Assembly: GCF_017357105.1 (NCBI RefSeq)
Contig: NZ_CP071596.1
Span: 1,302,001-1,366,000, forward strand
Direction of reading: 5' to 3'
DNA from: Natronosalvus caseinilyticus
GTDB lineage: Archaea > Halobacteriota > Halobacteria > Halobacteriales > Natrialbaceae
DNA: 64,000 nucleotides
In this document: piece by piece, positions 8,837 through 18,594 of the stretch
Layout: each line of letters starts with the position of its first letter
Position numbering within the stretch: position 1 is the first letter of the stretch
The notes under the pieces: generated by a model
Database searches by the model: none
Told to the model about the DNA's origin: nothing
Seen by the model: only the letters and a program-made list of their open reading frames with translations
Translations under genes and position numbers: made by a program

Positions 8837-8913
8837 TCGCTCGGCTCCACTTTCTCTCGATTTTGCGTCCACCGAGCGGCGACTCGGCCGAATTGGTCGT
8901 CCGAACCCGGCTA

Positions 8914-9657
8914 TTACTCGACGACGTTACGCAGCGTTCCCACGCCCTCGTACGTGATCTCGACGGTATCGCCGGGCTCGAGCAGACCCGGATTCGCCGG
9001 GCTGCCGAAGGCGACCACGTCGCCGGGTCGGAGGGTGAACCGCTCAGAGAGGAAGGCGACGACTTCGAAGGGATCGAACAGCATCAACTCGGTGCTCGCC
9101 TCCTGGCGACGCTCCCCGGCGACGTCGGTCCACATCTCGAGGCGCGTCGGATCGACGTCGGTCACGAGCCACGGGCCCAGCGGCGCCGACCCGTCGAAGG
9201 CCTTCCGGGCGGTTCGACCCTGCTGGTCGAGGGCGTCGACATCGTTTACGATCGTGTAGCCGCGGACGACTTCGGGGACCTGTTCGGGCTCGAGGTTCCG
9301 ACAGCGTCGGTCGATCACCGCCGCCAGCTCGCCCGCGTAGGTCAGTTCGTCGGTGAACGCCGGGTACGGAATCGGCTGTCCGTGTCCGAGCACGGAGGTG
9401 GGAGGTTTGATGAAGAAGTCCGGTTCGTCCGGGCGCTCGTAGTTCATCTGCTCGAGCGTGTCGGCGTAGTTTCTCCCGACGCAGTACAGCGCCGAGGGCT
9501 CACACGGTGGGAGGAGGCGGCCGTCCCGGCCGACCTCGTAGGTGCCGTCGTCGGCGCGGAGGACGGCGCCGTCGTAGCCGTCGTCGGGGGTTGCGGTCCC
9601 GACCTCGAGCTGGCCCGAGATGGGGCCATTGGGCGTTAACAGTCTCGCGAGTCGCAT
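8914..9657 (-). CDS. Fumarylacetoacetate hydrolase (FAH) family protein
   Basis: The 247-residue protein starts MRLARLLTPNGPISG; in-frame sequence further upstream is not conserved. It has the FAH fold signatures YCVGRNYADTLEQM, PDFFIKPPTSVLGHGQPIPYP, ELTYAGELAAVIDRR (metal-binding acidic residues) and GYTIVNDVDALDQQ, then DVVAFGSPANPGLLEPGDTVEI at the C-terminus. Members are Mg/Mn enzymes that cleave carbon-carbon bonds or decarboxylate acylpyruvates and 2-hydroxyhepta-2,4-diene-1,7-dioate-type compounds. The substrate cannot be predicted. It is transcribed divergently from the D-lactate dehydrogenase gene, with 133 nt between the starts. Confidence 0.88.
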   Translation of the reverse strand: MRLARLLTPNGPISGQLEVGTATPDDGYDGAVLRADDGTYEVGRDGRLLPPCEPSALYCVGRNYADTLEQMNYERPDEPDFFIKPPTSVLGHGQPIPYPAFTDELTYAGELAAVIDRRCRNLEPEQVPEVVRGYTIVNDVDALDQQGRTARKAFDGSAPLGPWLVTDVDPTRLEMWTDVAGERRQEASTELMLFDPFEVVAFLSERFTLRPGDVVAFGSPANPGLLEPGDTVEITYEGVGTLRNVVE

Positions 9658-9790
9658 ACGGGAGACTCTCGAGGCGAGCGACGTATGTCTGCTGGTCGAT
9701 TCGGACGGCGTCTCTGTCGATCCAGTATAATTTCTTCGTGAGACACTACCTGGCACAGCATATTTCACCGCCCTCCGTGTACGAGGGGGC

Positions 9791-12700
9791 ATGGCAGTTG
9801 AGGACGTTCCGCCCGTGGCAGGCGACGCCGGATTGCACCTCGAGTCGACCGGCAGGGACCACCCACCCGTTGAGGAGTACGCCGCTCTCGCCCAGGCGCT
9901 CGAGACGCGCCTCGAGGGCGAGATCGCTTTCGACGAGTACGCGCAAGTGCTGTACGCCACCGACGGGAGCATCTACCAGGCCCGCCCGGCCGGCGTCGTC
10001 CACCCGACGAACGTCGACGACGTGCGTGCGGCCGTTCGAACGGCTGCCGAGTTCGACGTGCCGATCCTCCCCCGCGGGGCCGGTTCGTCGCTGGCCGGGC
10101 AGGCCGTCGGTCCGGGTTGCGTCGTCCTCGATTTCACCACGCACATGGACGACGTCCTCGAAGTCGACCCCGACGACCGTCGGGCGGTCGTCCAGCCCGG
10201 CGTCGTCCAGGATCACCTCGACGCCCACCTCGAGCCTCACGGGCTCAAGTTCGCGCCAGATCCGGCCTCGTCGAACCGGGCGACGATCGGCGGTGGCATC
10301 GGCAACAACTCGACCGGCGCGCACTCGGTTCGCTACGGGATCACCGACGCCTACGTCGAGGCGTGCGAGGTCGTCCTCGCCGACGGCTCGTTGCTCCACG
10401 CGCGGGAAGTCGTCCTCGACGGACCGGAGTGGGACGCCATCGTCGCGAAAGACGACCGGGAAGCCCGCATCTACAAGACGGTTCGCGGCCTGGTCGAGGA
10501 CCACGAGGCCGAAATCGAGGCGCGCTACCCCGACCTCAAACGGTCGGTCAGTGGCTACAACCTCCAGAAGGTGATCTACGAGACCGACGACGGCGAGCGG
10601 GCGATCAACCTCTCGAAGCTGCTGGTGGGCGCCGAGGGGACGCTGGGAATCGTCGTCGAGGCGACTCTCTCGCTCGTGAGTGTGCCCGAGGAGACGGCGC
10701 TGGTCGTGTACTCCTTCACGGACCTGATCGACGCACTCGCCGCCGTCCCGCGCGCGCTCGCCCACGACGTCAGCGCCGTCGAGTTGATGGACGACGAGGT
10801 GTTCCGCCTCGCCCGCGAGTCGGAAGGCTACGCGGCCTACGCCGAGGCAATCCCCGAGGAGGCCGCGGCCGCGCTCACGCTCGAGTTCGACTCGGAACTG
10901 GTCGAGGACTTCGAGGCGGCCATCGAAAAAACGACCGTCGAGTTCGTCGACGACGGCGACGCCTTCGACGTCGTCAAGGCCTACACCGACGACGACCAGG
11001 CCGACCTCTGGAAGCTCCGGAAGGCGGCGATCCCGCTCCTGATGAGCATGGACGGCGACCCCAAGCCCTACCCGTTCATCGAGGACGCCTCCGTGCCGCC
11101 GGCCGAGCTGGCCACCTACGTCCGCCGGTTCGAGGAGATCCTGCGCGACCACGGCACCTCGGCGGCGTACTTCGCCCACGCGGGCGCCGGCACCCTCCAC
11201 ATTCGCCCTATCCTGAACCTCAAGGACGAGGACGGCGTCGAGACGATGCAGGCCATCACTGAGGACGTGACCGACCTCGTACTCGAGCACGACGGCGCCT
11301 TCTCCGGGGAACACGGCGACGGGAAGGCCCGGACGGCGTTCACGCCCAAGATGTACGGTGAGGACCTCTGGCGGGCGTTCAAGAAACTCAAGACGGCCTT
11401 CGACCCGGAGTGGCGCCTCCACCCCGGCAACGTCGTCTACCGCGACGGCCCGGACGACGTCGGTCCCGATACCGAGCGAGGCGTCGGCGCCGACATGCAC
11501 GACAACCTGCGGTACGGGCCCGCCTACCGCTCGCTCGAGCCGCGGTCGACGCTCTCGTTCGCCGAGGAGGGCGGCTTCGCTCACCTCGTCGAATTGTGTA
11601 ACGGCTGTGGCACCTGCCGCCAGACCGATAGCGACGTGATGTGCCCGACCTATCGGGCCTCCGGCGAGGAAATCCAGACGACGCGCGGCCGGGCGAACCT
11701 GCTCCGGGCGGCTATTTCGGGTGAACTCCCGCCCGAGGAGCTCCACTCCGAACGGTTCCAGTCCGAGGTCCTCGACCTCTGCGTCGGCTGTAAGGGCTGC
11801 TCGAGTGACTGCCCGACGGGCGTCGACCTGGCGAAGCTCAAGACGGCGGTCAAACACCAGTACCACCAGGATCAGGGTGCGAGTCTCCGGACGAAGCTGT
11901 TCACGAACATCGACCGACTGGCGGCCCTCGCGAGTGCCGCCGCGCCCGTCTCGAACCGTGTGCCCGACCTGCCGGGCGTTCGATCCGCGATGGAGCGGAT
12001 CCTGGGAATCGCTCGCGACCGTCATCTGCCATCGTTCGAACGGGAGACGTTCAACGACTGGTGGGACGAACGCGGCGGTCCTGCCGTTCCGGAATCCGAC
12101 GCCGAGGCCGCCGTCGTCCTCTTTCCCGACACCTTCACTACCTACAGCGACCCCGGCCCCGGGAAAGCCGCGGTTCGCCTGCTCGAGGCTGCCGGTGTTC
12201 ACGTTCGCGTTCCGACCGACCTCGCCCCCAGTGGCCGGGCGGCCTACTCGACGGGTCTGCTCGACGAGGCCCGAAACCGGGCGAAACGCAACGTCCGCGC
12301 GCTGGCTCCCTACGCCGACCGCGGCTGGTCGGTCGTCTTCGTCGAGCCCTCTGACGCCGTCATGTTCCAGGACGAGTACCGCGACCTGCTCGCCGGCGGT
12401 GCGGACGTCGACCCGCGGGCGCTCGAGGCCGTCTCGAGCGCGTCGCTCGCCGTCCTCGAGTACGTCGACCGGGCGGGGCTCGACCGGGAACTCGAGTTCG
12501 ATGCGCCGAGTGAGTCACTTACCTACCACGGCCACTGCAACCAGAAGGCGCAGGGCACCGATCACCACGCCGTGGGCGTCCTCCGTCGGGCCGGCTACGC
12601 CGTCGATCCGCTGGACTCGACGTGCTGTGGGATGGCTGGCTCGTTCGGCTACGAGGCCGAACACTACGACCTGTCGCTGGCCATCGGGGCCCTGCTCGCC

Positions 12701-12853
12701 GACCAGGTCGAGTCGAGTCCGGGCGACCGCGTGACGGCCACCGGCACCTCCTGTCGGAGCCAGCTCGCGCAGGTGCTCTCGGGCGAGAGCGAGGACGAGA
12801 TGGAGCGCCCACCCCATCCCGTGGAACTGGTCGAGCGAGCGCGCCTCGAGTGA
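9791..12853 (+). CDS. FAD-binding and Fe-S-binding D-lactate dehydrogenase (GlcD-GlpC fusion)
   Basis: The 1,020-residue protein fuses an FAD oxidase to an iron-sulfur electron-transfer module. The FAD-binding_4 domain carries PRGAGSSLAGQAVG at 94-107 and GGGIGNNSTGAHS, followed by a FAD-oxidase C-terminal domain. Two ferredoxin-type Cys clusters follow (Cys603/606/609/618 and Cys664/667/670/674), then CCG-type motifs: Cys916 in HGHCNQKAQG and Cys945-Cys946 in CCGMAGSFG. This layout is typical of quinone-linked D-lactate or 2-hydroxyacid dehydrogenases bound peripherally to the membrane. The enzyme would oxidise D-lactate to pyruvate and pass electrons to menaquinone. With the L-lactate-type enzyme at the window start it suggests lactate use, though other 2-hydroxy acids are possible. 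Confidence 0.9.
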   Translation: MAVEDVPPVAGDAGLHLESTGRDHPPVEEYAALAQALETRLEGEIAFDEYAQVLYATDGSIYQARPAGVVHPTNVDDVRAAVRTAAEFDVPILPRGAGSSLAGQAVGPGCVVLDFTTHMDDVLEVDPDDRRAVVQPGVVQDHLDAHLEPHGLKFAPDPASSNRATIGGGIGNNSTGAHSVRYGITDAYVEACEVVLADGSLLHAREVVLDGPEWDAIVAKDDREARIYKTVRGLVEDHEAEIEARYPDLKRSVSGYNLQKVIYETDDGERAINLSKLLVGAEGTLGIVVEATLSLVSVPEETALVVYSFTDLIDALAAVPRALAHDVSAVELMDDEVFRLARESEGYAAYAEAIPEEAAAALTLEFDSELVEDFEAAIEKTTVEFVDDGDAFDVVKAYTDDDQADLWKLRKAAIPLLMSMDGDPKPYPFIEDASVPPAELATYVRRFEEILRDHGTSAAYFAHAGAGTLHIRPILNLKDEDGVETMQAITEDVTDLVLEHDGAFSGEHGDGKARTAFTPKMYGEDLWRAFKKLKTAFDPEWRLHPGNVVYRDGPDDVGPDTERGVGADMHDNLRYGPAYRSLEPRSTLSFAEEGGFAHLVELCNGCGTCRQTDSDVMCPTYRASGEEIQTTRGRANLLRAAISGELPPEELHSERFQSEVLDLCVGCKGCSSDCPTGVDLAKLKTAVKHQYHQDQGASLRTKLFTNIDRLAALASAAAPVSNRVPDLPGVRSAMERILGIARDRHLPSFERETFNDWWDERGGPAVPESDAEAAVVLFPDTFTTYSDPGPGKAAVRLLEAAGVHVRVPTDLAPSGRAAYSTGLLDEARNRAKRNVRALAPYADRGWSVVFVEPSDAVMFQDEYRDLLAGGADVDPRALEAVSSASLAVLEYVDRAGLDRELEFDAPSESLTYHGHCNQKAQGTDHHAVGVLRRAGYAVDPLDSTCCGMAGSFGYEAEHYDLSLAIGALLADQVESSPGDRVTATGTSCRSQLAQVLSGESEDEMERPPHPVELVERARLE

Positions 12854-12913
12854 CCGAGGGGGATTTGCGTAAGTGGGGTCCACACCTTAGTTCCGGAGTG
12901 GTGAACTGCCGGT

Positions 12914-13315
12914 ATGGCATCGATCCCAGCCGACTTCCAGGACCTGTTCGAGAAACAGACGTTCGCCCACGTCGCCACCCTGCTCCCGGATGGGGCACCC
13001 CACGTCACCCCGGTGTGGGTCGACTACGACGCCGACGCGGATCGCCTGCTGGTGAACACCGAGCGTGACCGGCGCAAGACGAAGAACGCCCGGAACGATT
13101 CGCGGATCGCGATCAGCATGACCGACCCGGACAACCCGTACCGGATGCTGTCGGTGACGGGCGAGGTCGACGAGGTCACGACGGACGGTGCACGCGAGCA
13201 CATCGACGAGCTGGCCCAACGCTACATGGGCGAGGACGAGTACCCGAATCCGATCCAGTCCGAACGCGTCATCATTTCGATCGAGCCCGAGCACGTCAGC
13301 AGCTTCGAGGGGTGA
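12914..13315 (+). CDS. PPOX-class F420-dependent oxidoreductase family protein
   Basis: The 133-residue split-barrel protein begins with PADFQDLFEKQTFAHVATL, then DGAPHVTPVWVDYD and LLVNTERDRRKTKNARND, the recognisable pyridoxamine-5'-phosphate-oxidase-like flavin-binding strands. RVIISIEPEHVSSFEG closes it. In haloarchaea, which make coenzyme F420, such proteins are usually annotated as F420- or FMN-dependent reductases of unknown substrate. It starts 61 nt after the lactate dehydrogenase gene on the same strand and may be read with it, though it has room for its own promoter. Substrate unknown. Confidence 0.85.
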   Translation: MASIPADFQDLFEKQTFAHVATLLPDGAPHVTPVWVDYDADADRLLVNTERDRRKTKNARNDSRIAISMTDPDNPYRMLSVTGEVDEVTTDGAREHIDELAQRYMGEDEYPNPIQSERVIISIEPEHVSSFEG

Positions 13316-13544
13316 CCCTGGCAGTGGGGCTACCGGCGACCTCGTCGCACTCGAGCCCCGAAGCCGACGGCGCTCTCTCGGTGTTGCTGATCGACGACGC
13401 TGGAATCCGTCGTTGGCGTATGCTCTTCGACTCGAGGCCGGGTCGTGCTCGTCGAACCCTCTTCGACTTCGAACAGCGCGGCGCCGCTGTCGGCCCTCGA
13501 GCGATGGCGGGGGCATTTTGCTCCCTCGAGTCGAAGTCACGCCG

Positions 13545-14549
13545 ATGGCGTACCGGATCGGCCTGACCGGCGACGTGATGCTCGGCCGACTCGTGAATAC
13601 CCGTCAGCGGCGTCGACCTCCCGAGGCGGTATGGGGCGATCTGCTGGACCGACTTCGTTCCTGCGACGGGTTGTGCATCAACCTCGAGTGCTGCCTGTCG
13701 ACGCGGGGAGAGCCCTGGCGTCGAACCGACCGGGCGTTTCACTTTCGAGCAGACCCGACGTGGGCGATTCCCGCGCTCGAGCGTGCCGGCGTCGACGTCT
13801 GCGCGCTCGCGAACAACCACGTGCTCGACTTCGAGGAGGAGGCGCTGCGCGATACGCTCGACGCGCTCGACGCGGCGGGCATCGCTCGCACCGGCGCGGG
13901 ACGAAGGCTCGAGGAGGCGTTGGACCCCGCGGTCGTCGCGGTCGGTGACCTCGCGGTCGCCGTCGTCGCGTTCACCGACAACGTCCCCGAGTACGCCGCC
14001 AGCGAAACGACGTCCGGCACGGCGTACATCAAGATCGACGTCGACGACGACGAGACGCGCGAAACCGTTCGGGAAGCGCTCGCCCGCGCTCGAGAACCGG
14101 ATCCGGATCTTGTGATCGCGTCGCTCCACTGGGGCCCAAACATGGTCGAGCGCCCGCCCGACGAGTTCCGGGCGTTCGGACGCTGGCTCGTCGACGAGGG
14201 TGTCGACGTCGTCCACGGCCACAGCGCCCACGTCTTTCACGGCATCGAGGTACACGACGGAAAACCAATCTTGTACGATACCGGCGACTTCGTCGACGAC
14301 TACGCGGTCGACCGACGCCTCCACAACGATCGAAGCTTCCTGTTCGAACTCGAGGTCGACGACGGACGACTCACCGAGCTCCGGTTGCGCCCGACCGAGA
14401 TCGACGACTGTACGGTTCACACGGCCTCTCCCGACGCGGCCGAATGGAGTCGAGAGCGGATGCGCTCGCTTTCCAGCGAGTACGGGACGACCTTCAAGCG
14501 CGAGGGTGCGGATCTCGTGCTGTCGCTCGAGGGCGACGAAATCGACTGA
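13545..14549 (+). CDS. CapA-family protein (poly-gamma-glutamate synthesis/metallophosphatase-like)
   Basis: The 334-residue protein begins MAYRIGLTGDVMLGR, the first metal-binding motif of the CapA fold. It continues with INLECCLSTRG, CALANNHVLDF (Asn-His pair), VIASLHWGPNMVERPPDE and VVHGHSAHVFHGIEV, all typical of this calcineurin-like superfamily. CapA proteins take part in poly-gamma-glutamate capsule formation in bacteria, but many family members in archaea have no known substrate. No signal peptide is seen, unlike membrane-anchored bacterial CapA. The 230 nt before it contain no clear gene. The ATG at 13545 is the start that brings the GDVMLGR motif to its normal N-terminal place. Confidence 0.85.
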   Translation: MAYRIGLTGDVMLGRLVNTRQRRRPPEAVWGDLLDRLRSCDGLCINLECCLSTRGEPWRRTDRAFHFRADPTWAIPALERAGVDVCALANNHVLDFEEEALRDTLDALDAAGIARTGAGRRLEEALDPAVVAVGDLAVAVVAFTDNVPEYAASETTSGTAYIKIDVDDDETRETVREALARAREPDPDLVIASLHWGPNMVERPPDEFRAFGRWLVDEGVDVVHGHSAHVFHGIEVHDGKPILYDTGDFVDDYAVDRRLHNDRSFLFELEVDDGRLTELRLRPTEIDDCTVHTASPDAAEWSRERMRSLSSEYGTTFKREGADLVLSLEGDEID

Positions 14550-14661
14550 ATGACTGAGCGTGTCGTTCACCAGGGTCACTCGAACGTCGTAGGAACCCCG
14601 GACCCTGACAAGTACCCCGTACTTTGGCAAGTGTTAACCTACCACTCGTGGTTGCACAGTC

Positions 14662-16194
14662 ATGGCTACCCAGGATCGGCCGGTTGGCGACCTCGACCAC
14701 GACGAGTTTCGGGCGATCGGTTACCGGACCGTCGACCTGATCGCTGACTACTACGAGCGCATCGACGACCGCCTCGTCTACGTCCAGGCTGATCCCGAGG
14801 ACGTCGTCGCGGCGTTCGACGAACCCCTTCCCGAGCGCGGTGAGGATCCGGAACGAATCCTCGACGCCGTCGAGGAGTCGGTCATCCCGTACGCGACCCA
14901 CAACCCTTCGCCGCGGTACTTCGGCTTCGTGATGGGGTCCGGAACGCCGCTCGCCCCGCTGGCCGACGCCATCGCGGCGACGGTCAACATGAACGTCGGC
15001 GGGTGGCATCCGGCACCGTCCGGAACCGAGATCGAACGGCGGTGCGTCCGCTGGCTGGCCGAGGCGATCGGCTACGCGCCCGACACCGGTGGCCTCCTCA
15101 CCAGCGGCGGGACGATGGCCAACTTCACCGCCCTCATGACCGCACTGCGCGATCACACGGCGTACGAGACGACGGAGGCCGGGCTCCAGGGGGACCACCC
15201 GCGATACACGCTCTACGTCGCCGACCACGAGGGCCACTCGAGCGTCGTCCGGGCAGCGGACATGCTCAACCTCGGTCGCGACGCCGTGCGACGAGTGCCG
15301 AGTCGCGACGACTTCACGATGGACGTAGACGCCCTCGAACGACTGCTCGAGACCGATCGAGAGGCGGGGGCCGAACCCTTCTGCGTCGTCGGCCAGGCCG
15401 GGTCGATCAACGTGAGTGCCATCGACCCCCTCCGGGCTATCGCCGACGTCTGTGCCGAACACGAGTGCTGGTTTCACGTCGACGGCGCGTGCGGTGCGGT
15501 GGGGGCGATGGTTCCCGAACTCGAGTCGCGATACGACGGCATGGAGCGCGCCGACTCCGTAACGCTCGACCCGCACAAGTGGCTGTTCGTTCCCTACGAG
15601 TGTGGCGCAGTGCTCGTCCACGACCAGGAGTGCCTCGCGAAGACGTTCGCGATGGACGCGTCGTATCTCCGGGGATCGGTCGCGGAGACGCCACAGGAGT
15701 TCGACTTCTACGAGTTCGGCCCGCAACTGTCCCGCGGCTTCCGCGCGTTGAAGCTCTGGATATCCATGAAGTACTACGGATTGGAGGGTTACCGGGAGCT
15801 ATTGCGAACGAGCGTTCGCTGTGCCGAACACCTCGATACGCTCGTTCGTACCCACGAGGACTTCCTGGCCGTTCAGGAACCGAACCTGTTCATCTACTCG
15901 TTCAGGTACGTGCCCGGCGACCTTCAGATGACGCTGGCCGACCCACCGGACGTGCCACTGGCGCGGGTTGACCAGTACCTGGACGAACTCAACCAGGCGA
16001 TCACCGACGAGGTCGTCCGGAGCGGCCTCGCGTTCCTCACGACGACGACCATCCGCGGTCGACGGGCGCTCCGCATGTCTATCTGCAGCCACCGGACGAC
16101 CGAGGCGGACGTCGAGACGGTGTTCGACGCGCTGGCTGAGACGGGCGCCCGAATCGACGAGGAGTGGCGCCCGAAGGCGAGTCTGCCGGTCTGA
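14662..16194 (+). CDS. PLP-dependent group II decarboxylase (aromatic-L-amino-acid/tyrosine decarboxylase-like)
   Basis: The 510-residue protein has the fold type I group II decarboxylase layout. An N-terminal segment ([20 protein letters not shown]) is followed by [54 protein letters not shown] with Asp274 (contact to the PLP pyridine nitrogen) and DPHKWLF with Lys306 (Schiff base). It resembles aromatic amino-acid decarboxylases and related aspartate/glutamate enzymes, so the substrate is uncertain. In haloarchaea, aspartate 1-decarboxylase for beta-alanine or polyamine-linked roles is also possible. The 112-nt gap before the gene has a TGTTAAC sequence about 25-30 nt before the ATG. No partner gene is adjacent. 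Confidence 0.88.
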   Translation: MATQDRPVGDLDHDEFRAIGYRTVDLIADYYERIDDRLVYVQADPEDVVAAFDEPLPERGEDPERILDAVEESVIPYATHNPSPRYFGFVMGSGTPLAPLADAIAATVNMNVGGWHPAPSGTEIERRCVRWLAEAIGYAPDTGGLLTSGGTMANFTALMTALRDHTAYETTEAGLQGDHPRYTLYVADHEGHSSVVRAADMLNLGRDAVRRVPSRDDFTMDVDALERLLETDREAGAEPFCVVGQAGSINVSAIDPLRAIADVCAEHECWFHVDGACGAVGAMVPELESRYDGMERADSVTLDPHKWLFVPYECGAVLVHDQECLAKTFAMDASYLRGSVAETPQEFDFYEFGPQLSRGFRALKLWISMKYYGLEGYRELLRTSVRCAEHLDTLVRTHEDFLAVQEPNLFIYSFRYVPGDLQMTLADPPDVPLARVDQYLDELNQAITDEVVRSGLAFLTTTTIRGRRALRMSICSHRTTEADVETVFDALAETGARIDEEWRPKASLPV

Positions 16195-16279
16195 GGAGTG
16201 CGTTCGGAACCCGCTGGAACGGCTCGTCTCCCTGGCCGGGTTCGAAGTACCTTTGATCCCCGGATACAGACTCCCCGCT

Positions 16280-17155
16280 ATGTCCATGCACGTCGGCGCA
16301 CACGTGTCCATCTCCGGATCGCGCGTCTCCTCTGACGACGAGACACCACCGTACAGCGACGTCCGCAACGCCGTTCACCGACAGCTCGCATTCGGCGGCA
16401 ACTGCGGGCAGATCTTCACCACCTCCCCGCAGGTCTGGGCTCAGCCCGAAATTAGCGAGGAGGCCGCCTCCGGCTTCCGCGAGGAGACCGACGAGTTGCT
16501 CGAGGGCCCCTGGGTGATCCACTCGGCCTATCTGGTCAACCTCTGTACGCCCAAGGAGGGCCTCCGGGAGAAGTCGATGGCGAGCATGCAGGCCGAACTC
16601 GACGCCGCCGACCAGCTGGGGATCCCGTACGTGAACGTTCATCTGGGAGCTCACACCGGCGCGGGCGTCGAGGGCGGCCTCGACAACGCCGCGGGCGTCA
16701 TCGACGACCTCGAGGTGCCCGAGGACGTGACTATCCTGATCGAATCCGACGCCGGCAGCGGCACCAAGCTGGGCGGCGAATTTGAGCACCTCGCGGGCAT
16801 TATCGACCGTACTGACGAGGACATCGGCATCTGCATCGACACCGCCCACACCCTCGTCGCGGGCAACGATCTCACGACGCCCGAAGCCGTCGACGAGACC
16901 GTCGAGCGCTTCGACGACGTGGTCGGCCTCGAGCACCTCGAGTACATCCACCTCAACGACTCGAAACACGACGTGGGCACCCACAAGGACGAACACGCGC
17001 TCATCGGCGAGGGGTACATCGGCGAGGACGGGATGCGCGCGATCGTGAACCATCCCGACCTCCGGGACCTGCCGTTCGCACTCGAGACGCCTACCGAGGA
17101 CGGGAAGGGCTTCGCGTGGAACATTGCGAAGGTCAAGGAATTGCGCGAGGAGTAG
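16280..17155 (+). CDS. nfo: Endonuclease IV (AP endonuclease, deoxyribonuclease IV)
   Basis: The 291-residue TIM-barrel protein cuts the backbone 5' of abasic sites in base excision repair. It begins [14 protein letters not shown], the family N-terminus, and shows the trinuclear zinc ligands in order: [10 protein letters not shown] (His), [14 protein letters not shown] (Glu), [12 protein letters not shown] (Asp, His), [11 protein letters not shown]...DEHALIGEG (His, Asp, His) and [10 protein letters not shown] (Glu). The frame is open upstream, overlapping the previous gene, but the ATG at 16280 gives the conserved start. It stands alone on its transcript as far as the sequence shows. Confidence 0.95.
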   Translation: MSMHVGAHVSISGSRVSSDDETPPYSDVRNAVHRQLAFGGNCGQIFTTSPQVWAQPEISEEAASGFREETDELLEGPWVIHSAYLVNLCTPKEGLREKSMASMQAELDAADQLGIPYVNVHLGAHTGAGVEGGLDNAAGVIDDLEVPEDVTILIESDAGSGTKLGGEFEHLAGIIDRTDEDIGICIDTAHTLVAGNDLTTPEAVDETVERFDDVVGLEHLEYIHLNDSKHDVGTHKDEHALIGEGYIGEDGMRAIVNHPDLRDLPFALETPTEDGKGFAWNIAKVKELREE

Positions 17156-17245
17156 CCTCCGTATAGCAACCGTTCGGACGGGTTCTCGAGTTAGAGGGTG
17201 CATTGAAAGCACGTCTATTTTACCGGCAGTCGTGGTGGTTCCGGT

Positions 17246-17593
17246 ATGGCAGACGACGAACACGAACACGAACACGAGACCGAGACCGAAACCGAAACCG
17301 AAGCAGAATCGCAAGTCGACGAGACAGAAACCGAATCCGACGAAACGGAACGCGAAGGCGAGCGGGTGATGAGCCGGTCGGACGGCGCGGCAATCTTACG
17401 CGAAGTCGCTGACGGCGTCGAGAACGGGACGATCGACATCGAGGGAGAGGACGGCTTCACAGTGGACGTCCCAGAACGCTTCGAACTGGAAGTCGAGTAC
17501 GAGGTCACCGACGACGAGGCCGAGTTCGAAGTCGAACTCGAGTGGCCGATGGAAGACGGCGAAGCGGTGGCCCCGGACGACGATCACGATTGA
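17246..17593 (+). CDS. amphi-Trp domain-containing protein
   Basis: The 115-residue, extremely acidic protein has two parts. The first ~40 residues are a simple EH/ET repeat (DEHEHEHETETETETEAE) encoded by a GAACAC/GAAACC-type tandem repeat. Residues ~42-105 form the amphi-Trp domain: SRSDGAAILREVADGVENG, then TVDVPERFELEVEYEV and EFEVELEWP with the single conserved Trp. The domain is a short amphipathic unit found often in haloarchaea and its function is not established. No neighbours suggest a role. The repeat could vary in length between strains. Confidence 0.85.
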   Translation: MADDEHEHEHETETETETEAESQVDETETESDETEREGERVMSRSDGAAILREVADGVENGTIDIEGEDGFTVDVPERFELEVEYEVTDDEAEFEVELEWPMEDGEAVAPDDDHD

Positions 17594-18034
17594 TAGAGCA
17601 AGACCGCGTCCACTCCACCAACCGAGCCCGAAACTGGGAATCTCTGTTGAACCCCTCATCATCGGACAAAACGTGTCTGTTGCATACAGAGGTTCCATGC
17701 AGCACGATGGCTTCTTTTGTGACGGAAACGTTGAACCAGCTACTCGCTGAGAGTGTGAATTGCGTGTTTTGGGTTACCGAGGAGTCCGAACATTGCCCCG
17801 TCTGCGGTTCCGTTTCTGGAGATAGAGTGTTCCAACGATTTCCGTACCGATAATCGGGCGAATGAACATCCCGATAAAGGCTCTTGTGACAGAGGTTGTT
17901 GATAGCCTCGAGAACGTTGTGGGAGTTGGGTTGGAGTCGATGTGTGGCTCCTTGAGGCCGAGTAACCTCGGGAGTTGAGAGTCTGAGGTGGCGGTCTGTG
18001 CCTAGTTAAGCGGCGAGGTTCGCGAGATGCGCCG
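17594..18034. other. Gene-poor gap with a possible zinc-knuckle ORF remnant
   Basis: No convincing gene is seen in this 440-nt stretch. A short plus-strand frame from the ATG at 17707 to 17853 (48 codons) ends in EHCPVCGSVSGDRVFQRF, with one CPxCG pair, and could be a fragment of a zinc-ribbon protein or transposase. The string GGGTTACCGAGGAG at about 17770 recurs with one change near 18440, so both may come from the same decayed element. Confidence 0.35.
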
Positions 18035-18352
18035 TCAGGACTCGCGCCACTTGTGGCCGCACTCGACGCAGGTGAACAGCCGAAACTCGTAGGAGCCGCC
18101 CGGCTTCGGCATCATCTCGTAGTAGGCCCGGTCGCTGTCGCAGTCGTCCGTCGGACAGGGCTCCTCCATCGTCTCGGTGGAGCCCTGGGTCGCGTCGACT
18201 ACGGCGGGTGCCCCGTCGTCCCGCTGTCCATTCTGGGTTGCCATCGCCGCTTCTGCTTGCGAGTCCCGCGGCTCCTCGTTCTCACAGGAGCGACACACCC
18301 ACGTGTCGCCCTCCGTGTGCATCATCGAACCACACTCGTCACAGAATTGCAT
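18035..18352 (-). CDS. TFS/RPC11-like zinc-ribbon transcription factor lacking the acidic tip
   Basis: The 105-residue protein starts MQFCDECGSMM, an N-terminal zinc ribbon (CxxC...CRSC). A ~40-residue low-complexity linker leads to a C-terminal TFIIS-type ribbon, CPTDDCDSDRAYYEMM...FTCVECGHKWRES. In true TFS/TFIIS the hairpin tip carries an Asp-Glu pair that enters the RNA polymerase active site and drives cleavage of backtracked RNA. Here the aligned positions read PGGSYEF, so that pair is missing. The protein is therefore probably a paralogue that binds polymerase without cleavage activity, perhaps inhibitory or modulatory like divergent archaeal TFS copies. A TATA box 28 nt upstream gives a leaderless transcript. 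Confidence 0.82.
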   Translation of the reverse strand: MQFCDECGSMMHTEGDTWVCRSCENEEPRDSQAEAAMATQNGQRDDGAPAVVDATQGSTETMEEPCPTDDCDSDRAYYEMMPKPGGSYEFRLFTCVECGHKWRES

Positions 18353-18378
18353 ATAAAGGAGGAATACACGGGTGTCGG

Positions 18379-18384
18379 ATATAT
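18379..18384 (-). promoter_or_regulatory. TATA box of the TFS-like gene
   Basis: ATATAT on the minus strand is centred about 29 nt before the ATG at 18352, the expected place for a leaderless archaeal transcript. Confidence 0.65.
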
Positions 18385-18451
18385 GTGTTAACTTCCGATC
18401 CGTCGTGGATGTCAGGCACCTGCTCATGCTGACTGTACTGGGTTACCGAAG

Positions 18452-18472
18452 AGGCAACGTTTGATGTTGCCT
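18452..18472. repeat. Inverted repeat AGGCAAC/GTTGCCT
   Basis: Two perfect 7-bp arms, AGGCAAC and GTTGCCT, flank a 7-nt spacer about 100 bp upstream of the TFS-like gene and 120 bp before the IS element. It could be a regulator-binding site or a remnant of element ends. Confidence 0.5.
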
Positions 18473-18594
18473 GACAACTACCAACTGGCCACGGGGTGTA
18501 GTAGATATTGCTCAGAATCTCGGGACGAAAGTGGACGTCGGTGTCGGAGCCATCGGAATTATGCGGGAATACTCGTCAGTATACCGGTAAACAA

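Noticed and set aside
9746-12202. Very long minus-strand open frame opposite the D-lactate dehydrogenase gene
   Set aside because: It has no domain likeness and exists because GC-rich codon bias removes stops from the antisense frame; the plus-strand gene has full catalytic motifs.
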